NCBI GenBank assembly: GCA_945870425.1 | Contig: CAMBSD010000002.1 | Span: 1 to 64,000, forward strand | Source of the DNA: Chitinophaga pinensis | Lineage (GTDB): Bacteria; Bacteroidota; Bacteroidia; UKL13-3 | Length of the DNA stretch: 64,000 nucleotides | Direction: 5' to 3' | In this document: positions 1-11,388 of the stretch, piece by piece | Layout: every line of letters begins with the position of its first letter | How positions within the stretch are numbered: position 1 is the stretch's first letter | The notes under the pieces: generated by a model | Database searches by the model: none | What the model was told of the DNA's origin: nothing | Seen by the model: the letters and a program-made list of their open reading frames with translations, nothing else | Program-made: the position numbers and the translations under genes

Positions 1-91
1 TAAAACAAAACCATCATTAATTGCCCTGACTAAAGGATTGAATATATAATGGTTGGCTGAAAGAAAATCTAATTTTATGAAATGATATAAC

Positions 92-124
92 AAAAAACCC
101 TTGCAAACTTATCATTTACAAGGG
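92..124 (-). terminator. Rho-independent terminator of tRNA-Leu(CAA)
   Basis: Read on the minus strand, a perfect 10-bp stem (CCCTTGTAAA paired with TTTGCAAGGG) with a 7-nt loop is followed by six T residues. It starts 10 nt past the CCA end of the tRNA. Confidence 0.9.
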
Positions 125-134
125 CTGTTAATTT

Positions 135-221
135 TGGTACCCGGAGCCGGGGTCGAACCGGCACGAGGGTGAGCTCACTGGTGTTTGAGACCAGCGCGTC
201 TACCAATTCCGCCATCCGGGC
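135..221 (-). tRNA. tRNA-Leu (anticodon CAA)
   Basis: The minus strand folds as a class II tRNA with a 7-bp acceptor stem (GCCCGGA with TCCGGGT, the first pair G-U), an anticodon arm CTGGT-CTCAAAC-ACCAG giving anticodon CAA, a long variable arm and a T arm with GGTTCGACCCC. The discriminator A is at 138, and CCA appears to be encoded (137-135). It is a single-gene unit with its own promoter and terminator. Confidence 0.96.
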
Positions 222-239
222 ATTTCCAATTAAGGGATG

Positions 240-270
240 CAAATATAATTTTAATGTTAACAGAAGCAAA
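240..270 (-). promoter_or_regulatory. Bacteroidota-type promoter for tRNA-Leu(CAA)
   Basis: The minus strand carries TTTG (270-267) and TATATTTG (247-240), with exactly 19 nt between TTG and the -7 box. This matches the known Bacteroidetes primary-sigma consensus (-33 TTTG, -7 TAnnTTTG). The -7 box ends 18 nt before the tRNA 5' end. Confidence 0.85.
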
Positions 271-418
271 TGCTAAATTAATTTTTATTGCTCAAGGCTA
301 GCCTTGTTTGTAGATATGACTCATTCAGAACCCAATGCAATTGATGAATGAATGTATTTTTGAAGCATCATTATCTAAAAGTCACTTATCCTTTTAACTC
401 GCCCCTATTCCCAAGTGC

Positions 419-1000
419 CTAGTGCACCCTATCTCCTCTTTGGTCAAGGCTATAAATAATCTCTGCTTCGTATTCAAGCATATCGTCCCAACGCTTCATC
501 ACCACTTCCTCTTTTTCATATTCTTTCGCCAAATTTATAAAAGTGATGTAATGCCCCGCTTCGCTTACCATAAACTCATGGTAAAATTTCTTCAAGTCTT
601 CATCTTCAATATGCAAAGATAGAAGTCTGAATCGTTCGCAACTCCTGGCTTCTATCATCGCACATACCATGAGCCTGTCTATCATTTGATCTTGGTGGTT
701 GCCGCTTTTGCGTATCCATTTAAGCAGTTCATTTACATATTCATCTTTGCGTTTATGACCAAATTTATATCCTCGCTTTTCAAGTTCTTTTAATACTTTT
801 CTGAAATGCCCCCACTCTTCAGCTACTATGGCTGTAATCTCATTCACCAACTTTTCTTTTTCAGGATATTTAATAATAATTGATATGCCATTGCTTGCTG
901 CTTTTTGTTCGCAATACGCATGATCAACAAGTATGTCTTCTATTGATTTTTCTGCTATATTCACCCATACAGGGTCGGTAGCTAATTTTAATCCAAGCAT
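419..1000 (-). CDS. miaE: tRNA-(ms2)io6A hydroxylase MiaE
   Basis: 193 residues, full length for the family. MiaE is a non-heme di-iron enzyme that hydroxylates the isopentenyl side chain of (ms2)i6A at position 37 of tRNAs reading U-starting codons. The four-helix di-iron ligand pattern is visible: a first Glu near residue 21 (IEDIL), EEWGH near 61-65, EARSCERF near 117-124 and EAGHY near 148-152. The ATG at 1000 begins MLGLKLATDP, the usual N-terminus. It is monocistronic, next to a tRNA-Leu gene. Its substrate is made by MiaA, encoded at 30.7 kb in this window; miaB is not in the window. Confidence 0.9.
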   Translation of the reverse strand: MLGLKLATDPVWVNIAEKSIEDILVDHAYCEQKAASNGISIIIKYPEKEKLVNEITAIVAEEWGHFRKVLKELEKRGYKFGHKRKDEYVNELLKWIRKSGNHQDQMIDRLMVCAMIEARSCERFRLLSLHIEDEDLKKFYHEFMVSEAGHYITFINLAKEYEKEEVVMKRWDDMLEYEAEIIYSLDQRGDRVH

Positions 1001-1004
1001 ATCG

Positions 1005-1012
1005 CAAAAGTA
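1005..1012 (-). promoter_or_regulatory. Possible -7 element for miaE, near-leaderless
   Basis: The minus strand reads TACTTTTG, a full match to TAnnTTTG, ending only 4 nt before the miaE ATG. No TTG lies 19-21 nt upstream. If used, transcription would start at or next to the start codon. Confidence 0.4.
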
Positions 1013-1194
1013 GTTTTTTGATTGGCCGGCTTAAAATATTTTTTAATTATTTTTACCAAGTACTTGTATTTTTAAAACTACGACTTATGTTTGACTGACA
1101 AAAATCAACTTTTCACACACAATAAAACCAAATCGCCTATAACCAAAAACTCTACACTAAATTTCTTTCTGTTTAACCTTTAATTTTAATAAAC

Positions 1195-1776
1195 ATGAAC
1201 CTTCAGAAAATTAGTGACCATGAGTTGGTGCATTTGTATCAAGCCGGACACGAACAAAGTTTTACCGAGTTATTCAACCGACACAACAGAAGTGTTTACA
1301 CCGCTATTTATTTATTGGTAAAAGACCAAGCCATTGCTGAGGACATTTTCCAAGAAGCGTTTATAAAAATTATCAATACGCTCAAATCAGGAAAATACAA
1401 CGAAGAAGGAAAATTTGTGGGTTGGGCAGTTCGGGTTGGGCGCAACCTTACCATCGACTACATCCGAAAGATGAAGCGTCAAGGAACTGTTATTACCAAT
1501 AGCGATGGCCGTGATGTTTTCGACTTCATCCATTTTCATGAGCCTTCTAACGAGGATAAGTTGATGCAAATGCAAAGTGAGCAAACCCTGCGTCAAATGA
1601 TTAGAAAACTGCCAGAAGAACAAAAAGAAGTGCTTATCTTAAGGCATTGGGGCAAAATGAGTTTCAAAGAAATTGCAGATGCAACTGGAGTGAGTGTAAA
1701 TACCTCCCTTGGTCGCATGAGGTATGCCATCAACAATTTGAAAAAAATGAACGAAAGCAGCAATGTGAAGTTGTAG
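1195..1776 (+). CDS. ECF-type RNA polymerase sigma factor (sigma-70 family)
   Basis: 193 residues. Region 2 lies near residues 20-90 (FTELFNRHNRSVY, AEDIFQEAFIKI, GWAVRVGRNLTIDYIR) and region 4 near 130-180 (LPEEQKEVLILRHWGKMSF, then KEIADATGVSVNT with the recognition helix). It directs core RNA polymerase to a dedicated promoter set. No anti-sigma factor gene is adjacent, unlike FecI-type systems, so its regulon and control cannot be inferred. The gene stands alone, 67 bp before the ABC-F gene on the same strand. Confidence 0.93.
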   Translation: MNLQKISDHELVHLYQAGHEQSFTELFNRHNRSVYTAIYLLVKDQAIAEDIFQEAFIKIINTLKSGKYNEEGKFVGWAVRVGRNLTIDYIRKMKRQGTVITNSDGRDVFDFIHFHEPSNEDKLMQMQSEQTLRQMIRKLPEEQKEVLILRHWGKMSFKEIADATGVSVNTSLGRMRYAINNLKKMNESSNVKL

Positions 1777-1780
1777 CTAA

Positions 1781-3475
<1,695 letters not shown>

Positions 3476-3493
3476 TTCATAAGATAAGCAAGC

Positions 3494-4555
3494 GTGAAAG
3501 CATTCAGACTCCTTCTCCTACCCTTCTCACTTTTGTACGCCATTATTATATTCTTGCGTAACTTATTTTATGATGCAGGTATTTTGCCTTCTACGCGATT
3601 TGATATTCCTATTATTAGCTTGGGTAATTTGGCTTTTGGTGGTACTGGTAAAACCCCACAAATCGAGTATTTGATTAGACTGCTTTCACCAGAAATAAAA
3701 ACAGCCGTATTAAGCAGGGGATACAGAAGAAAAACAATAGGCTATATTTTTGCTGATGATACTGCCACTGCTGCGAGCATGGGAGATGAGCCTTTTCAAA
3801 TATATAACAAACATAAACATGAAACGGCTGTGGCTGTTAGTGAAAACAGGGTTTTAGGAATACCCAATTTACTATATGATGCACAAGAAACACAAGTAGT
3901 TTTATTGGATGATGCGTTTCAGCACAGGGCAGTTAAACCCGGATTGAATATTTTGCTAAGCGACTATAGCAGAATGTTTACGAATGATTTCATTGCTCCT
4001 ATGGGTAATTTAAGAGAATACCGAAACGCCTACAAACGTGCAGATGCCATAGTAGTTACAAAATGTCCAGAGCAATTAAGCCAAACAAAGGCTAGGGAAA
4101 TAGAAGATAGTATTAAGCCTTACCCTTATCAAAAAGTATATTTCTCTTTTCAAACCTATGGTGAATTGATTCCTGTTTTTGAAAATGGAATTACGTATGA
4201 TGTTTCAAATGAATTAGGTGTATTACTCTTTGCAGGAATTGCTCATATTTTTAGCCTTGACGAACATATTAAATCAAGATTTAAGGAAGTTGAAACCATT
4301 CATTTTAATGACCATCAATCCTACGGAGACGATGAATTGAAGAGAATAATGTATGGTTATGAGCACTTAAAATCGAACAAGAAAATCATCATAACAACTG
4401 AAAAAGATGCGGTTAAATTATTAAGCCCTGAGTTAAAAGTTAAACTTCAGGACTTGCCTATTTTCTTCCAACCATTAAAAACAGAATTTTTCACTTGGTG
4501 CAAAAGCGATTTTGACACGATAGTGAAAGATTATGTTCAATCAAATCTTATCTAA
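3494..4555 (+). CDS. lpxK: Tetraacyldisaccharide 4'-kinase LpxK
   Basis: 353 residues. It phosphorylates the 4' position of the lipid A disaccharide at the inner membrane. It has an N-terminal membrane helix (LLLLPFSLLYAIIIFLRNLF), the P-loop GNLAFGGTGKTP near residues 46-57, SRGYRRKT and the DDAFQHRAVKPG block near 136-147. The start is GTG at 3494; no ATG is better placed. It lies 18 bp after the ABC-F gene. It implies a Gram-negative outer membrane with lipid A. Confidence 0.95.
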   Translation: MKAFRLLLLPFSLLYAIIIFLRNLFYDAGILPSTRFDIPIISLGNLAFGGTGKTPQIEYLIRLLSPEIKTAVLSRGYRRKTIGYIFADDTATAASMGDEPFQIYNKHKHETAVAVSENRVLGIPNLLYDAQETQVVLLDDAFQHRAVKPGLNILLSDYSRMFTNDFIAPMGNLREYRNAYKRADAIVVTKCPEQLSQTKAREIEDSIKPYPYQKVYFSFQTYGELIPVFENGITYDVSNELGVLLFAGIAHIFSLDEHIKSRFKEVETIHFNDHQSYGDDELKRIMYGYEHLKSNKKIIITTEKDAVKLLSPELKVKLQDLPIFFQPLKTEFFTWCKSDFDTIVKDYVQSNLI

Positions 4556-4646
4556 ATTGTTTTTGGGATTATTGTTGAGTTTGCTTTTTCTGAAAAGACC
4601 TTTCCCTTATGATGACAATTTTTAAATATTCAATCGTAATAATCAA

Positions 4647-6743
4647 TTAAGAAATAGAGCCCCAGCGACTAGTCTTATTATACAATTCAAAATAACTATT
4701 CAATACTATATTTTCTGGATTCTCTAGCTTAGGATCTTTTTCTAAAATATCTATTACTTTTTGTCGGGCTTCCATTAGCAGGGCATTATCTTTACTAATA
4801 TCTGCAATACGCATGTTTAATATACCGCTTTGAATGGTACCTTCTATATCGCCTGGCCCGCGTAACTGCAAATCCACTTCTGAAATTTTAAATCCATCAT
4901 TGGTTTCAACCATTGTTTTTATTCGCTGTCTAGCATCATTGCTCAATTTAAAATCAGTAAGCAATAAGCAGTAGGATTGGTCTGCCCCACGACCTACCCT
5001 ACCCCTCAACTGGTGCAACTGTGATAGACCAAATTTTTCCGCGCTCTCAATCACCATCACGCTGGCATTGGGTACATTTACACCTACCTCAATAACAGTG
5101 GTTGCCACCATAATATGGGTAATCCCTTTAATGAACATTTTCATTTCAGTATCCTTTTCGGCTGCTTTCATTTTGCCATGCACCATGCTTACATGGTATT
5201 GTGGTTGCTGAAACTCTCTACAAATTTGCTCAAAGCCATCGGTAAGGTTTTTATAGGTCATTTTCTCACTTTCCTCAATCAATGGATATACAATATATAC
5301 TTGCCTTCCTTTGGCAATTTCACTCCTCATAAAACCATAAACCGCTAATCGGTGGCTATCGTATTTATGAATGGTTTGAATGGGTTTTCTTCCTGCTGGC
5401 ATTTCATCTATCACAGAGGTATCCAAATCACCATAAAGTGTCATGGCGAGGGTACGAGGAATGGGGGTGGCTGTCATCACCAACACATGCGGAGGATAGG
5501 TGTTTTTATGCCATAGCTTAGACCTTTGTTCTACACCAAAACGATGTTGCTCATCAATTACAGCTATACCCAAATTTTTGAACTGCACACTGGATTCAAT
5601 TAAAGCATGTGTGCCTACCAAAATATGACAAGAACCATTCATGAGATCTTCATGTATTTGTCTCCTTTGTTTGGCTTTTGTTGAACCCGTTAACAAATGA
5701 ACCTTGATATCCATGCCATCCAACAATTGTGTTAAACTTTGATAATGCTGTGTGGCTAAAATCTCAGTAGGTGCCATCATACAAGCCTGATAAGAATTAT
5801 CCAACGCAATCAGCATACTCATCAAAGCCACCACTGTCTTTCCACTTCCAACATCCCCTTGCACCAGGCGATTCATCTGCTTGCCGCTTTTCACATCTGC
5901 TCGAATTTCTTTGATAACACGCTTTTGGGCATTGGTTAATTCAAAGGGCAATTTTGTATTATAAAAAGTATTGAAATAATCGCCAATGCTCGTTAATTGA
6001 ATGCCATTATATAACTGAGTTCGGTTTTGTTTGAAACGCAAAATTTTCAATTGGGCATAAAACAACTCCTCAAATTTCAATCGCTTTTGTGCCTCATTTA
6101 ATTTTGCTAACGACTCTGGAAAATGTATATTGATTAAGGATTGTCTGCGGTCGAGTAATGTTTCATTTTTGATAAGATAATCAGGAAGAGTTTCCTCCAC
6201 ATCAAAACGACTATCTGAAATCAATTGATTCAACAATTTCATAAGGGCTTTAGAATCGAGCCCTCGAGCCTTCATCTTCTCACTCACATTATAAAATGGT
6301 TGAATATGCAAATACATCTTATTAGCCGCATCCTCAGGCTCGTCCAATGGAGGGTGAACAATATTATAACTCCGATTAAATTCAGCAGGCTTACCAAACA
6401 CAATGTATTCTTTACCAAATTTAAGACTCTGTTTAATCCACTTTGCACCTTGAAACCAAACCAATTCTATCACACCAGTTCCGTCACTAAAGTCGGCCAC
6501 AAGCCTTTCAGAAGAGCCTTTACCAACTGTATGCATATTGGATATTTTGCCCTTTAATTGGATATAAGGCAAATTAACCATATCAATATCACTAATCTTG
6601 TATATTTTACTCCTATCCACATGTCGAAAAGGGAAATGATACAAGAGGTCATTAAAAGTAAAAATCTGCAATTCTTTTTGCAAGATTTCTGCTTTAGCAG
6701 GACCTACTCCTTTTAGATATTCTATGGGTGTTTTTAAAAACAA
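4647..6743 (-). CDS. recG: ATP-dependent DNA helicase RecG
   Basis: 698 residues, full length. RecG remodels stalled replication forks and Holliday junctions. It has an N-terminal wedge/OB domain (about 55-150), Walker A GDVGSGKT at 296-303, DEQH box at 397-400, motif III TATPIPRTLA at 424-433 and motif VI QLRGRVGRG in the second RecA lobe. The N-terminus MFLKTPIEYLKGVGPAKAE matches the family. The start codon is TTG at 6743 and no ATG is nearby. It is convergent with lpxK, 91 bp away. Confidence 0.97.
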   Translation of the reverse strand: MFLKTPIEYLKGVGPAKAEILQKELQIFTFNDLLYHFPFRHVDRSKIYKISDIDMVNLPYIQLKGKISNMHTVGKGSSERLVADFSDGTGVIELVWFQGAKWIKQSLKFGKEYIVFGKPAEFNRSYNIVHPPLDEPEDAANKMYLHIQPFYNVSEKMKARGLDSKALMKLLNQLISDSRFDVEETLPDYLIKNETLLDRRQSLINIHFPESLAKLNEAQKRLKFEELFYAQLKILRFKQNRTQLYNGIQLTSIGDYFNTFYNTKLPFELTNAQKRVIKEIRADVKSGKQMNRLVQGDVGSGKTVVALMSMLIALDNSYQACMMAPTEILATQHYQSLTQLLDGMDIKVHLLTGSTKAKQRRQIHEDLMNGSCHILVGTHALIESSVQFKNLGIAVIDEQHRFGVEQRSKLWHKNTYPPHVLVMTATPIPRTLAMTLYGDLDTSVIDEMPAGRKPIQTIHKYDSHRLAVYGFMRSEIAKGRQVYIVYPLIEESEKMTYKNLTDGFEQICREFQQPQYHVSMVHGKMKAAEKDTEMKMFIKGITHIMVATTVIEVGVNVPNASVMVIESAEKFGLSQLHQLRGRVGRGADQSYCLLLTDFKLSNDARQRIKTMVETNDGFKISEVDLQLRGPGDIEGTIQSGILNMRIADISKDNALLMEARQKVIDILEKDPKLENPENIVLNSYFELYNKTSRWGSIS

Positions 6744-6805
6744 TTATAAATGCTTTGAATTAAATCACTTTGTAAAAAAATCACATAACCCAAACTTATA
6801 CAATT

Positions 6806-8635
6806 TTATTTCTTCACAAAGCTTTTTGCTATTCCATTATTAAGCCTGATGTAATAAAAGCCTGGTTTCAAATCTGCAACAGATATGGTATGGAAAGGAC
6901 TTTTCTTCATCTCAATTCTTTTCAACTCTTTTCCTAAAGCATCAAAAATATACACAGCAAAATCTTTATCTGAGGCAGTATTTAACAATTCGATTTGTAT
7001 CTCCTCGTTAGCTGGATTTGGATATAAATTAAACTGGACATTGGCTTCAATCTCTTTCAGACTCGTAGCAGATTCGATAAGCATCACTTTACATTGATAA
7101 GGATTCAGGGCCAGACCATCAGCGAAAGAAGCTGACAATATCATTGATTCCTTTTTGCGTTTATTCATCAAATCGAATAATGAATAATTACCATCAGATA
7201 AACCAGTTAATGAGGTGCTTATGGCTAAGTTTGAAATACTTCTTGAAGAGGTATTAACCATTACAAGGATTTTTTGATTTCCAGATTGTCGTGTGAAGGC
7301 ATATACTGAAGAATCACCTGTTAAAATATTTTGGTAAGTACCAATCGTTAATGCCACATTTTGATTCCTAATAGCAATTAATTTTTTATAGTGATTCAGA
7401 AGCGAATTGCTATCAGCAGACATGGTTGCTATATTATAACTTGGGTAATTGCTGTTTACACTTTGCCATGGTTTTGCAGCACTAAAACCTGCATATGTAT
7501 TGTTATTCCATTGCATAGGAGTTCTTATGTTCTCGTCAGGCTTGCTGCCTCTTAAACCAATTTCTTCGCCATAATAGATATAAGGAATACCTGGCAGGGC
7601 CAGGTACATACTTGCAGCCGCTTTCATTTTACCATCATTTCCACCGAGTTCATCATATACCCTATTTTGATCGTGATTGGTTAAAAAAGAGGCAAATTCA
7701 TTATTCAATAAATTATCATAAGCATATTGGGCTGCCTGCCTAACATATCCAGCGTTTGCAAATTTTACAGCACTGAGAATTGAACTTGCTAATTCAAATT
7801 CAAAGCAATAGTCTAGCTTGTTATTATATTGTTTCACTGTACTTGTACTCGTCCAAACTTCACCTACTGTCATCACATTTGCTTTGATTGACTTAATATA
7901 GGTATTGAATTGCGTCCAGAATTGAAAGGTTTCAGGCTGATTCATAAGATTAGCTCCAGACTCATACAAATACATAGCGGCATCTAATCTAAATCCGTCA
8001 ATATCCATGCTATCCAGCCAATACTTAGCAGCATTGAATATACTATCTTTCACAGGCTGATAGGTATAATTCAAATCAGGCATTTCGCTCCAAAACAAAG
8101 CATAATAATTGCTATTATTTTTTGAATACCAGACATCTTGTCCCCATGGCCCCTTATAATTTGGCTTTGAAGTGTTCCATCGATAAAAGTCTCTATAGAA
8201 TGGATCATTTGCCACTGATTTCACAAACCAAGGATGTTGGCTTGATGTATGATTAATAACAAAATCAATTACTATTTTGATACCTCTTTTGTGAGCCTCC
8301 TTCACCATATTTTTAAACTCAGAAGCCGATCCATATTGTGGGTTTACGGCTTTGTAATCAGTTACATCATAACCATGATAACTTGGTGAAGCATTGATTG
8401 GCATCAACCATATGGCATTGATGCCTAAGTCTGTATTAGTGGTAGAATCCCCATCATTCAAATAATTCAATTTAGCTGTTATTCCATTAAAATCACCTAT
8501 TCCATTTCCATTGCTATCATAAAAGCTTCGAACAAACAGTTCGTAAAAGACAGATTGATTCCACCAATTTTTTGAAGGCTGGGCAATTATAAAACTAGGC
8601 ATTAAAGCCAAAAATAAAAGGATAAATCTTTTCAT
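6806..8635 (-). CDS. Secreted GH13 alpha-amylase with T9SS sorting domain
   Basis: 609 residues. A signal peptide (MKRFILLFLALMPSFIIAQ) precedes a GH13 barrel with region I DFVINHTS (124-131), region II GFRLD with nucleophile D218, region III VGEVW with acid E259 and region IV TNHD with D322. It should cleave alpha-1,4-glucans outside the cell. The last ~75 residues (from about YPNPANEEIQIELL) form a type A T9SS domain with the terminal FVKK strand, so it is probably anchored on the surface or released. It lies 62 bp after recG's start, same strand, probably with its own promoter. The exact substrate (starch, maltodextrin, cyclodextrin) cannot be read. Confidence 0.93.
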   Translation of the reverse strand: MKRFILLFLALMPSFIIAQPSKNWWNQSVFYELFVRSFYDSNGNGIGDFNGITAKLNYLNDGDSTTNTDLGINAIWLMPINASPSYHGYDVTDYKAVNPQYGSASEFKNMVKEAHKRGIKIVIDFVINHTSSQHPWFVKSVANDPFYRDFYRWNTSKPNYKGPWGQDVWYSKNNSNYYALFWSEMPDLNYTYQPVKDSIFNAAKYWLDSMDIDGFRLDAAMYLYESGANLMNQPETFQFWTQFNTYIKSIKANVMTVGEVWTSTSTVKQYNNKLDYCFEFELASSILSAVKFANAGYVRQAAQYAYDNLLNNEFASFLTNHDQNRVYDELGGNDGKMKAAASMYLALPGIPYIYYGEEIGLRGSKPDENIRTPMQWNNNTYAGFSAAKPWQSVNSNYPSYNIATMSADSNSLLNHYKKLIAIRNQNVALTIGTYQNILTGDSSVYAFTRQSGNQKILVMVNTSSRSISNLAISTSLTGLSDGNYSLFDLMNKRKKESMILSASFADGLALNPYQCKVMLIESATSLKEIEANVQFNLYPNPANEEIQIELLNTASDKDFAVYIFDALGKELKRIEMKKSPFHTISVADLKPGFYYIRLNNGIAKSFVKK

Positions 8636-8676
8636 ATATTTAAATTATGATAACCATTTGAAGAACAAAAATAACA

Positions 8677-9861
8677 CTATTTAATGTCTTCCCCCGCAGT
8701 GTGATGAGGAGTTGGAATAAAATTACGGTTTGCTCCTTTTAATTTGGTCAAACTTTTCAATACCGTTAAAAACAAAAAGGGCACATATACAAGCGCTTTA
8801 AGGTATTTAGGCTTATAGTACTTGAAAGGAACCGCTATAACCAATGCTGTCACTGTAATAAAAAAACTTGCTGCTGCAGGAACAAAAAAGTAAACCAAGA
8901 TAAAACAGTGAAATACAAAAAAGAAAAATGTTGAACCCAACATCAAAACCCTTGGAAGAAGCATGAACTGCAAAATTTTATTAAAATAATGTACATTGCC
9001 TTTTGATATCAGTGCCCACAAGGATTTAAACAAATTTTTTCTAAGGTAAAACAATTGAGCAGACATCCATCTTCTTCTTTGCGACTGAAATTCTGAGAAA
9101 AGACGGGTCTTTTCGTCAAATAAAAAGATATCATCATCATAGTAAGCAAACAAGTTTTCTTTGCCGATTTCAACCTCGATTTCTTTGTCAAAACCTCCAA
9201 CCGATTTAAATCCCATGAGTTTATCAAGAAAATAATCCCTTCTAAACACAATTCCAGAGCCTATTAGAGCTGAATGTAATCCTAAATTCTGCATCCCTTT
9301 ACGGAAAATTGAATTATTAATTTCTTCACTAATAGCATCTAAAATGGATACAGCAGTATCCAAATTTTTTGCCACACGATGTGTTTGCAAAATAACCACA
9401 TTGTGAGTTAACTTTTGGTTTAACTTATACAAATAATTGGGCTCCATCACATTGTCAATATCTATGACGATTACATAATCGAAATCACCCTCTTTTACGA
9501 TATCATAGGCCGCTTTTACACACCTTAATTTTGCGCTGTGTTCAAAATGCATATCAAGGACTTCGGCTTTTGTTTTCCTGAGTTCTTCAATAGTTTCCGT
9601 TTTCAAATGATCGCCAACAACAATTATTTTAAACAACTCTTCAGGGTAGGCAATTTTGAGATTCTCAGCCAAACTTTCCTTGATCACTTTATCATTTTTA
9701 TATGCTGGTACAATAATGGCAAACTTCCTATTAAAGTTAGTAAAGGTATTGTTTAACTTTTTCCTTGGAAAATAGGATGCAATGGCACAAACTAGCAAGT
9801 AGGTGCTAGTAAAAATTAGATAGCCATTTAATAGATAAAAAAATATGTAAAGTATTAGCAT
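8677..9861 (-). CDS. Membrane-associated glycosyltransferase family 2
   Basis: 394 residues from the ATG at 9861. A longer GTG start at 9996 adds 45 residues that do not look like part of the domain. An N-terminal membrane helix (MLILYIFFYLLNGYLIF) is followed by a GT-A fold starting FAIIVPAYKND, with DIDN near residue 132 as the DxD-like metal site and QRRRW in the late acceptor region. Two to four C-terminal helices follow. This is the layout of processive or lipid-linked polysaccharide glycosyltransferases. It lies 41 bp from the amylase start, same strand, with no other polysaccharide genes next to it. Sugar and acceptor are unknown. Confidence 0.85.
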   Translation of the reverse strand: MLILYIFFYLLNGYLIFTSTYLLVCAIASYFPRKKLNNTFTNFNRKFAIIVPAYKNDKVIKESLAENLKIAYPEELFKIIVVGDHLKTETIEELRKTKAEVLDMHFEHSAKLRCVKAAYDIVKEGDFDYVIVIDIDNVMEPNYLYKLNQKLTHNVVILQTHRVAKNLDTAVSILDAISEEINNSIFRKGMQNLGLHSALIGSGIVFRRDYFLDKLMGFKSVGGFDKEIEVEIGKENLFAYYDDDIFLFDEKTRLFSEFQSQRRRWMSAQLFYLRKNLFKSLWALISKGNVHYFNKILQFMLLPRVLMLGSTFFFFVFHCFILVYFFVPAAASFFITVTALVIAVPFKYYKPKYLKALVYVPFLFLTVLKSLTKLKGANRNFIPTPHHTAGEDIK

Positions 9862-10284
9862 CAAGATTACTACAAATGTATGTTTTGCAGGCCTAATAGA
9901 ACAAACTATTTTTGTGATTCGATGCAAAATAACATCTGACAACCAACAATATAATAATACTTTAGGTAAAATCGAAATATCTATTTGCCAAATCACCTGA
10001 TATTACTGATTAAATCGATCATCGTAATACTAAAAGTTTTGACCTGTTAAAGGACGTAAACTAATTTTCACAGTTACTATGATGAATTCAGATAAATACA
10101 AAAATTGCATTATTTGCAATTTTGCAAATCGAGTTGCAGCAAATGCAAGTAAAACAACTATTGATGCGTTTTCAAAAATTAATTTGCATTCCTTGCAAAA
10201 AATAAATTGAAATAAGATTTAGGTCATTATTAATTTTTTTGATGGGGATACACCTTTGAAGTACATTTTAAAACAACAAAAGCC
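9862..10284. promoter_or_regulatory. Divergent intergenic region with clustered TGCA sites
   Basis: Divergent promoter region between the GT2 gene and the exported protein at 10285. Between 10105 and 10198 the palindrome TGCA occurs seven times (at 10106, 10115, 10123, 10135, 10144, 10185 and 10194), mostly as TTTGCAA or TTGCAT, with 8-12 bp spacing inside two clusters. It looks like an array of operator sites, but no regulator is known. The 5' half also holds the possible long N-terminus of the GT2 gene. Confidence 0.4.
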
Positions 10285-11379
10285 ATGAAAAAATCAATTT
10301 GTTTAGTAGCTTTATTTATAAGTTTGATAAGCTTAACATTTGCACAAAAAGTAAAACCAACATTAACCATTTTAAACATTGATAGCAAAGGCCTACCAAT
10401 GGACCCATCACAACTAGGAAATTTAACCCGTATAGAGGTTGATAAACTCGATACCTTTGATGTAACTGACCGTTATGATGTGATGTACTTAATAGATAAA
10501 AACAAATTAAATATCACTAACTGTTATGGTAAAATGTGCTTGTTAGAAATAGGTAATATTATCAAAACTAATTATATGTTATCAGGAAGCATTGAATTGT
10601 ATGGTCAAACCATTATCGCCACTTTTAGATTGATTAATGTTGCAAATGGATCGGTGGAAAAAACAAGTATTGAAGAATACATCGATGTGCCAACCGAATT
10701 GCAACAAATAATCGGATGTAGCATTAAAAGAATGTTTGGAAAACCGGTAAACGATGATTTATGGAATAAATTAACCAAGCGTAACGATTACGAGAGTGCG
10801 TTAAATAATCCTACAAAAAACAAAGTAAATCTAAGTGGTCCAAGATTTGGATATGCCTTTATGTTTGGCAAAGAAGCAGATGTATTAAGTGCGAGTAAAG
10901 AAAGTGGAGGATATAACACCTACCCAAGTGCATTTCAATTTGGTTATCAATTTGAGAAGCAATACTTGAACGAAGGAAACTTTCAAGCTTTGGTTGAATT
11001 TATCCCAATGATAACTGGTGTTGACCACCAACTATTTATACCAAGTTTGACTTTTTTGAATGGTTTTAGAAACAATAAACGTGGTTGGGAAATTGGAATT
11101 GGTCCTACCTTTAGTATCCTTAAAAGAATTGATGGAGGGGAAGTAAATGGTAAATTTTATACAAGTGATCAACTATCTACCATGGGAGTGAAAGACTACA
11201 CAAAAACATCTAAATTAGATAACAGAGGCTCCCTTTCATTAAACTCAGCTTTAATTATTGCGATTGGTAGGACATTAAAGAGTGGCAAATTGAATATACC
11301 AGTAAATATCTGGGCAAGCTTACCTAATTCTGATGGTTGGAGGATCGGAATTTCTCTTGGATATAATGGTAAAAAATAA
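10285..11379 (+). CDS. Exported protein of unknown function, possible outer-membrane barrel
   Basis: 364 residues. A signal peptide (MKKSICLVALFISLISLTFAQ) is followed by an N-terminal domain (about 25-155) containing KPTLTILNIDSKG, DVTDRYDVMYLI and YMLSGSIELYG. That arrangement resembles the CsgG/TolB-N type of periplasmic alpha/beta domain, in which a protein name is looked up and a lipid-side strand pattern follows. The second half (about 185-364) is rich in alternating aromatic strands (FGYAFMFGKE, FQFGYQFEKQ, WEIGIGPTF) ending WRIGISLGYNGKK, as in outer-membrane barrels. I do not recognise a named family. It is preceded by the TGCA array and followed by a hairpin. Confidence 0.75.
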   Translation: MKKSICLVALFISLISLTFAQKVKPTLTILNIDSKGLPMDPSQLGNLTRIEVDKLDTFDVTDRYDVMYLIDKNKLNITNCYGKMCLLEIGNIIKTNYMLSGSIELYGQTIIATFRLINVANGSVEKTSIEEYIDVPTELQQIIGCSIKRMFGKPVNDDLWNKLTKRNDYESALNNPTKNKVNLSGPRFGYAFMFGKEADVLSASKESGGYNTYPSAFQFGYQFEKQYLNEGNFQALVEFIPMITGVDHQLFIPSLTFLNGFRNNKRGWEIGIGPTFSILKRIDGGEVNGKFYTSDQLSTMGVKDYTKTSKLDNRGSLSLNSALIIAIGRTLKSGKLNIPVNIWASLPNSDGWRIGISLGYNGKK

Positions 11380-11388
11380 AATTGAAAG

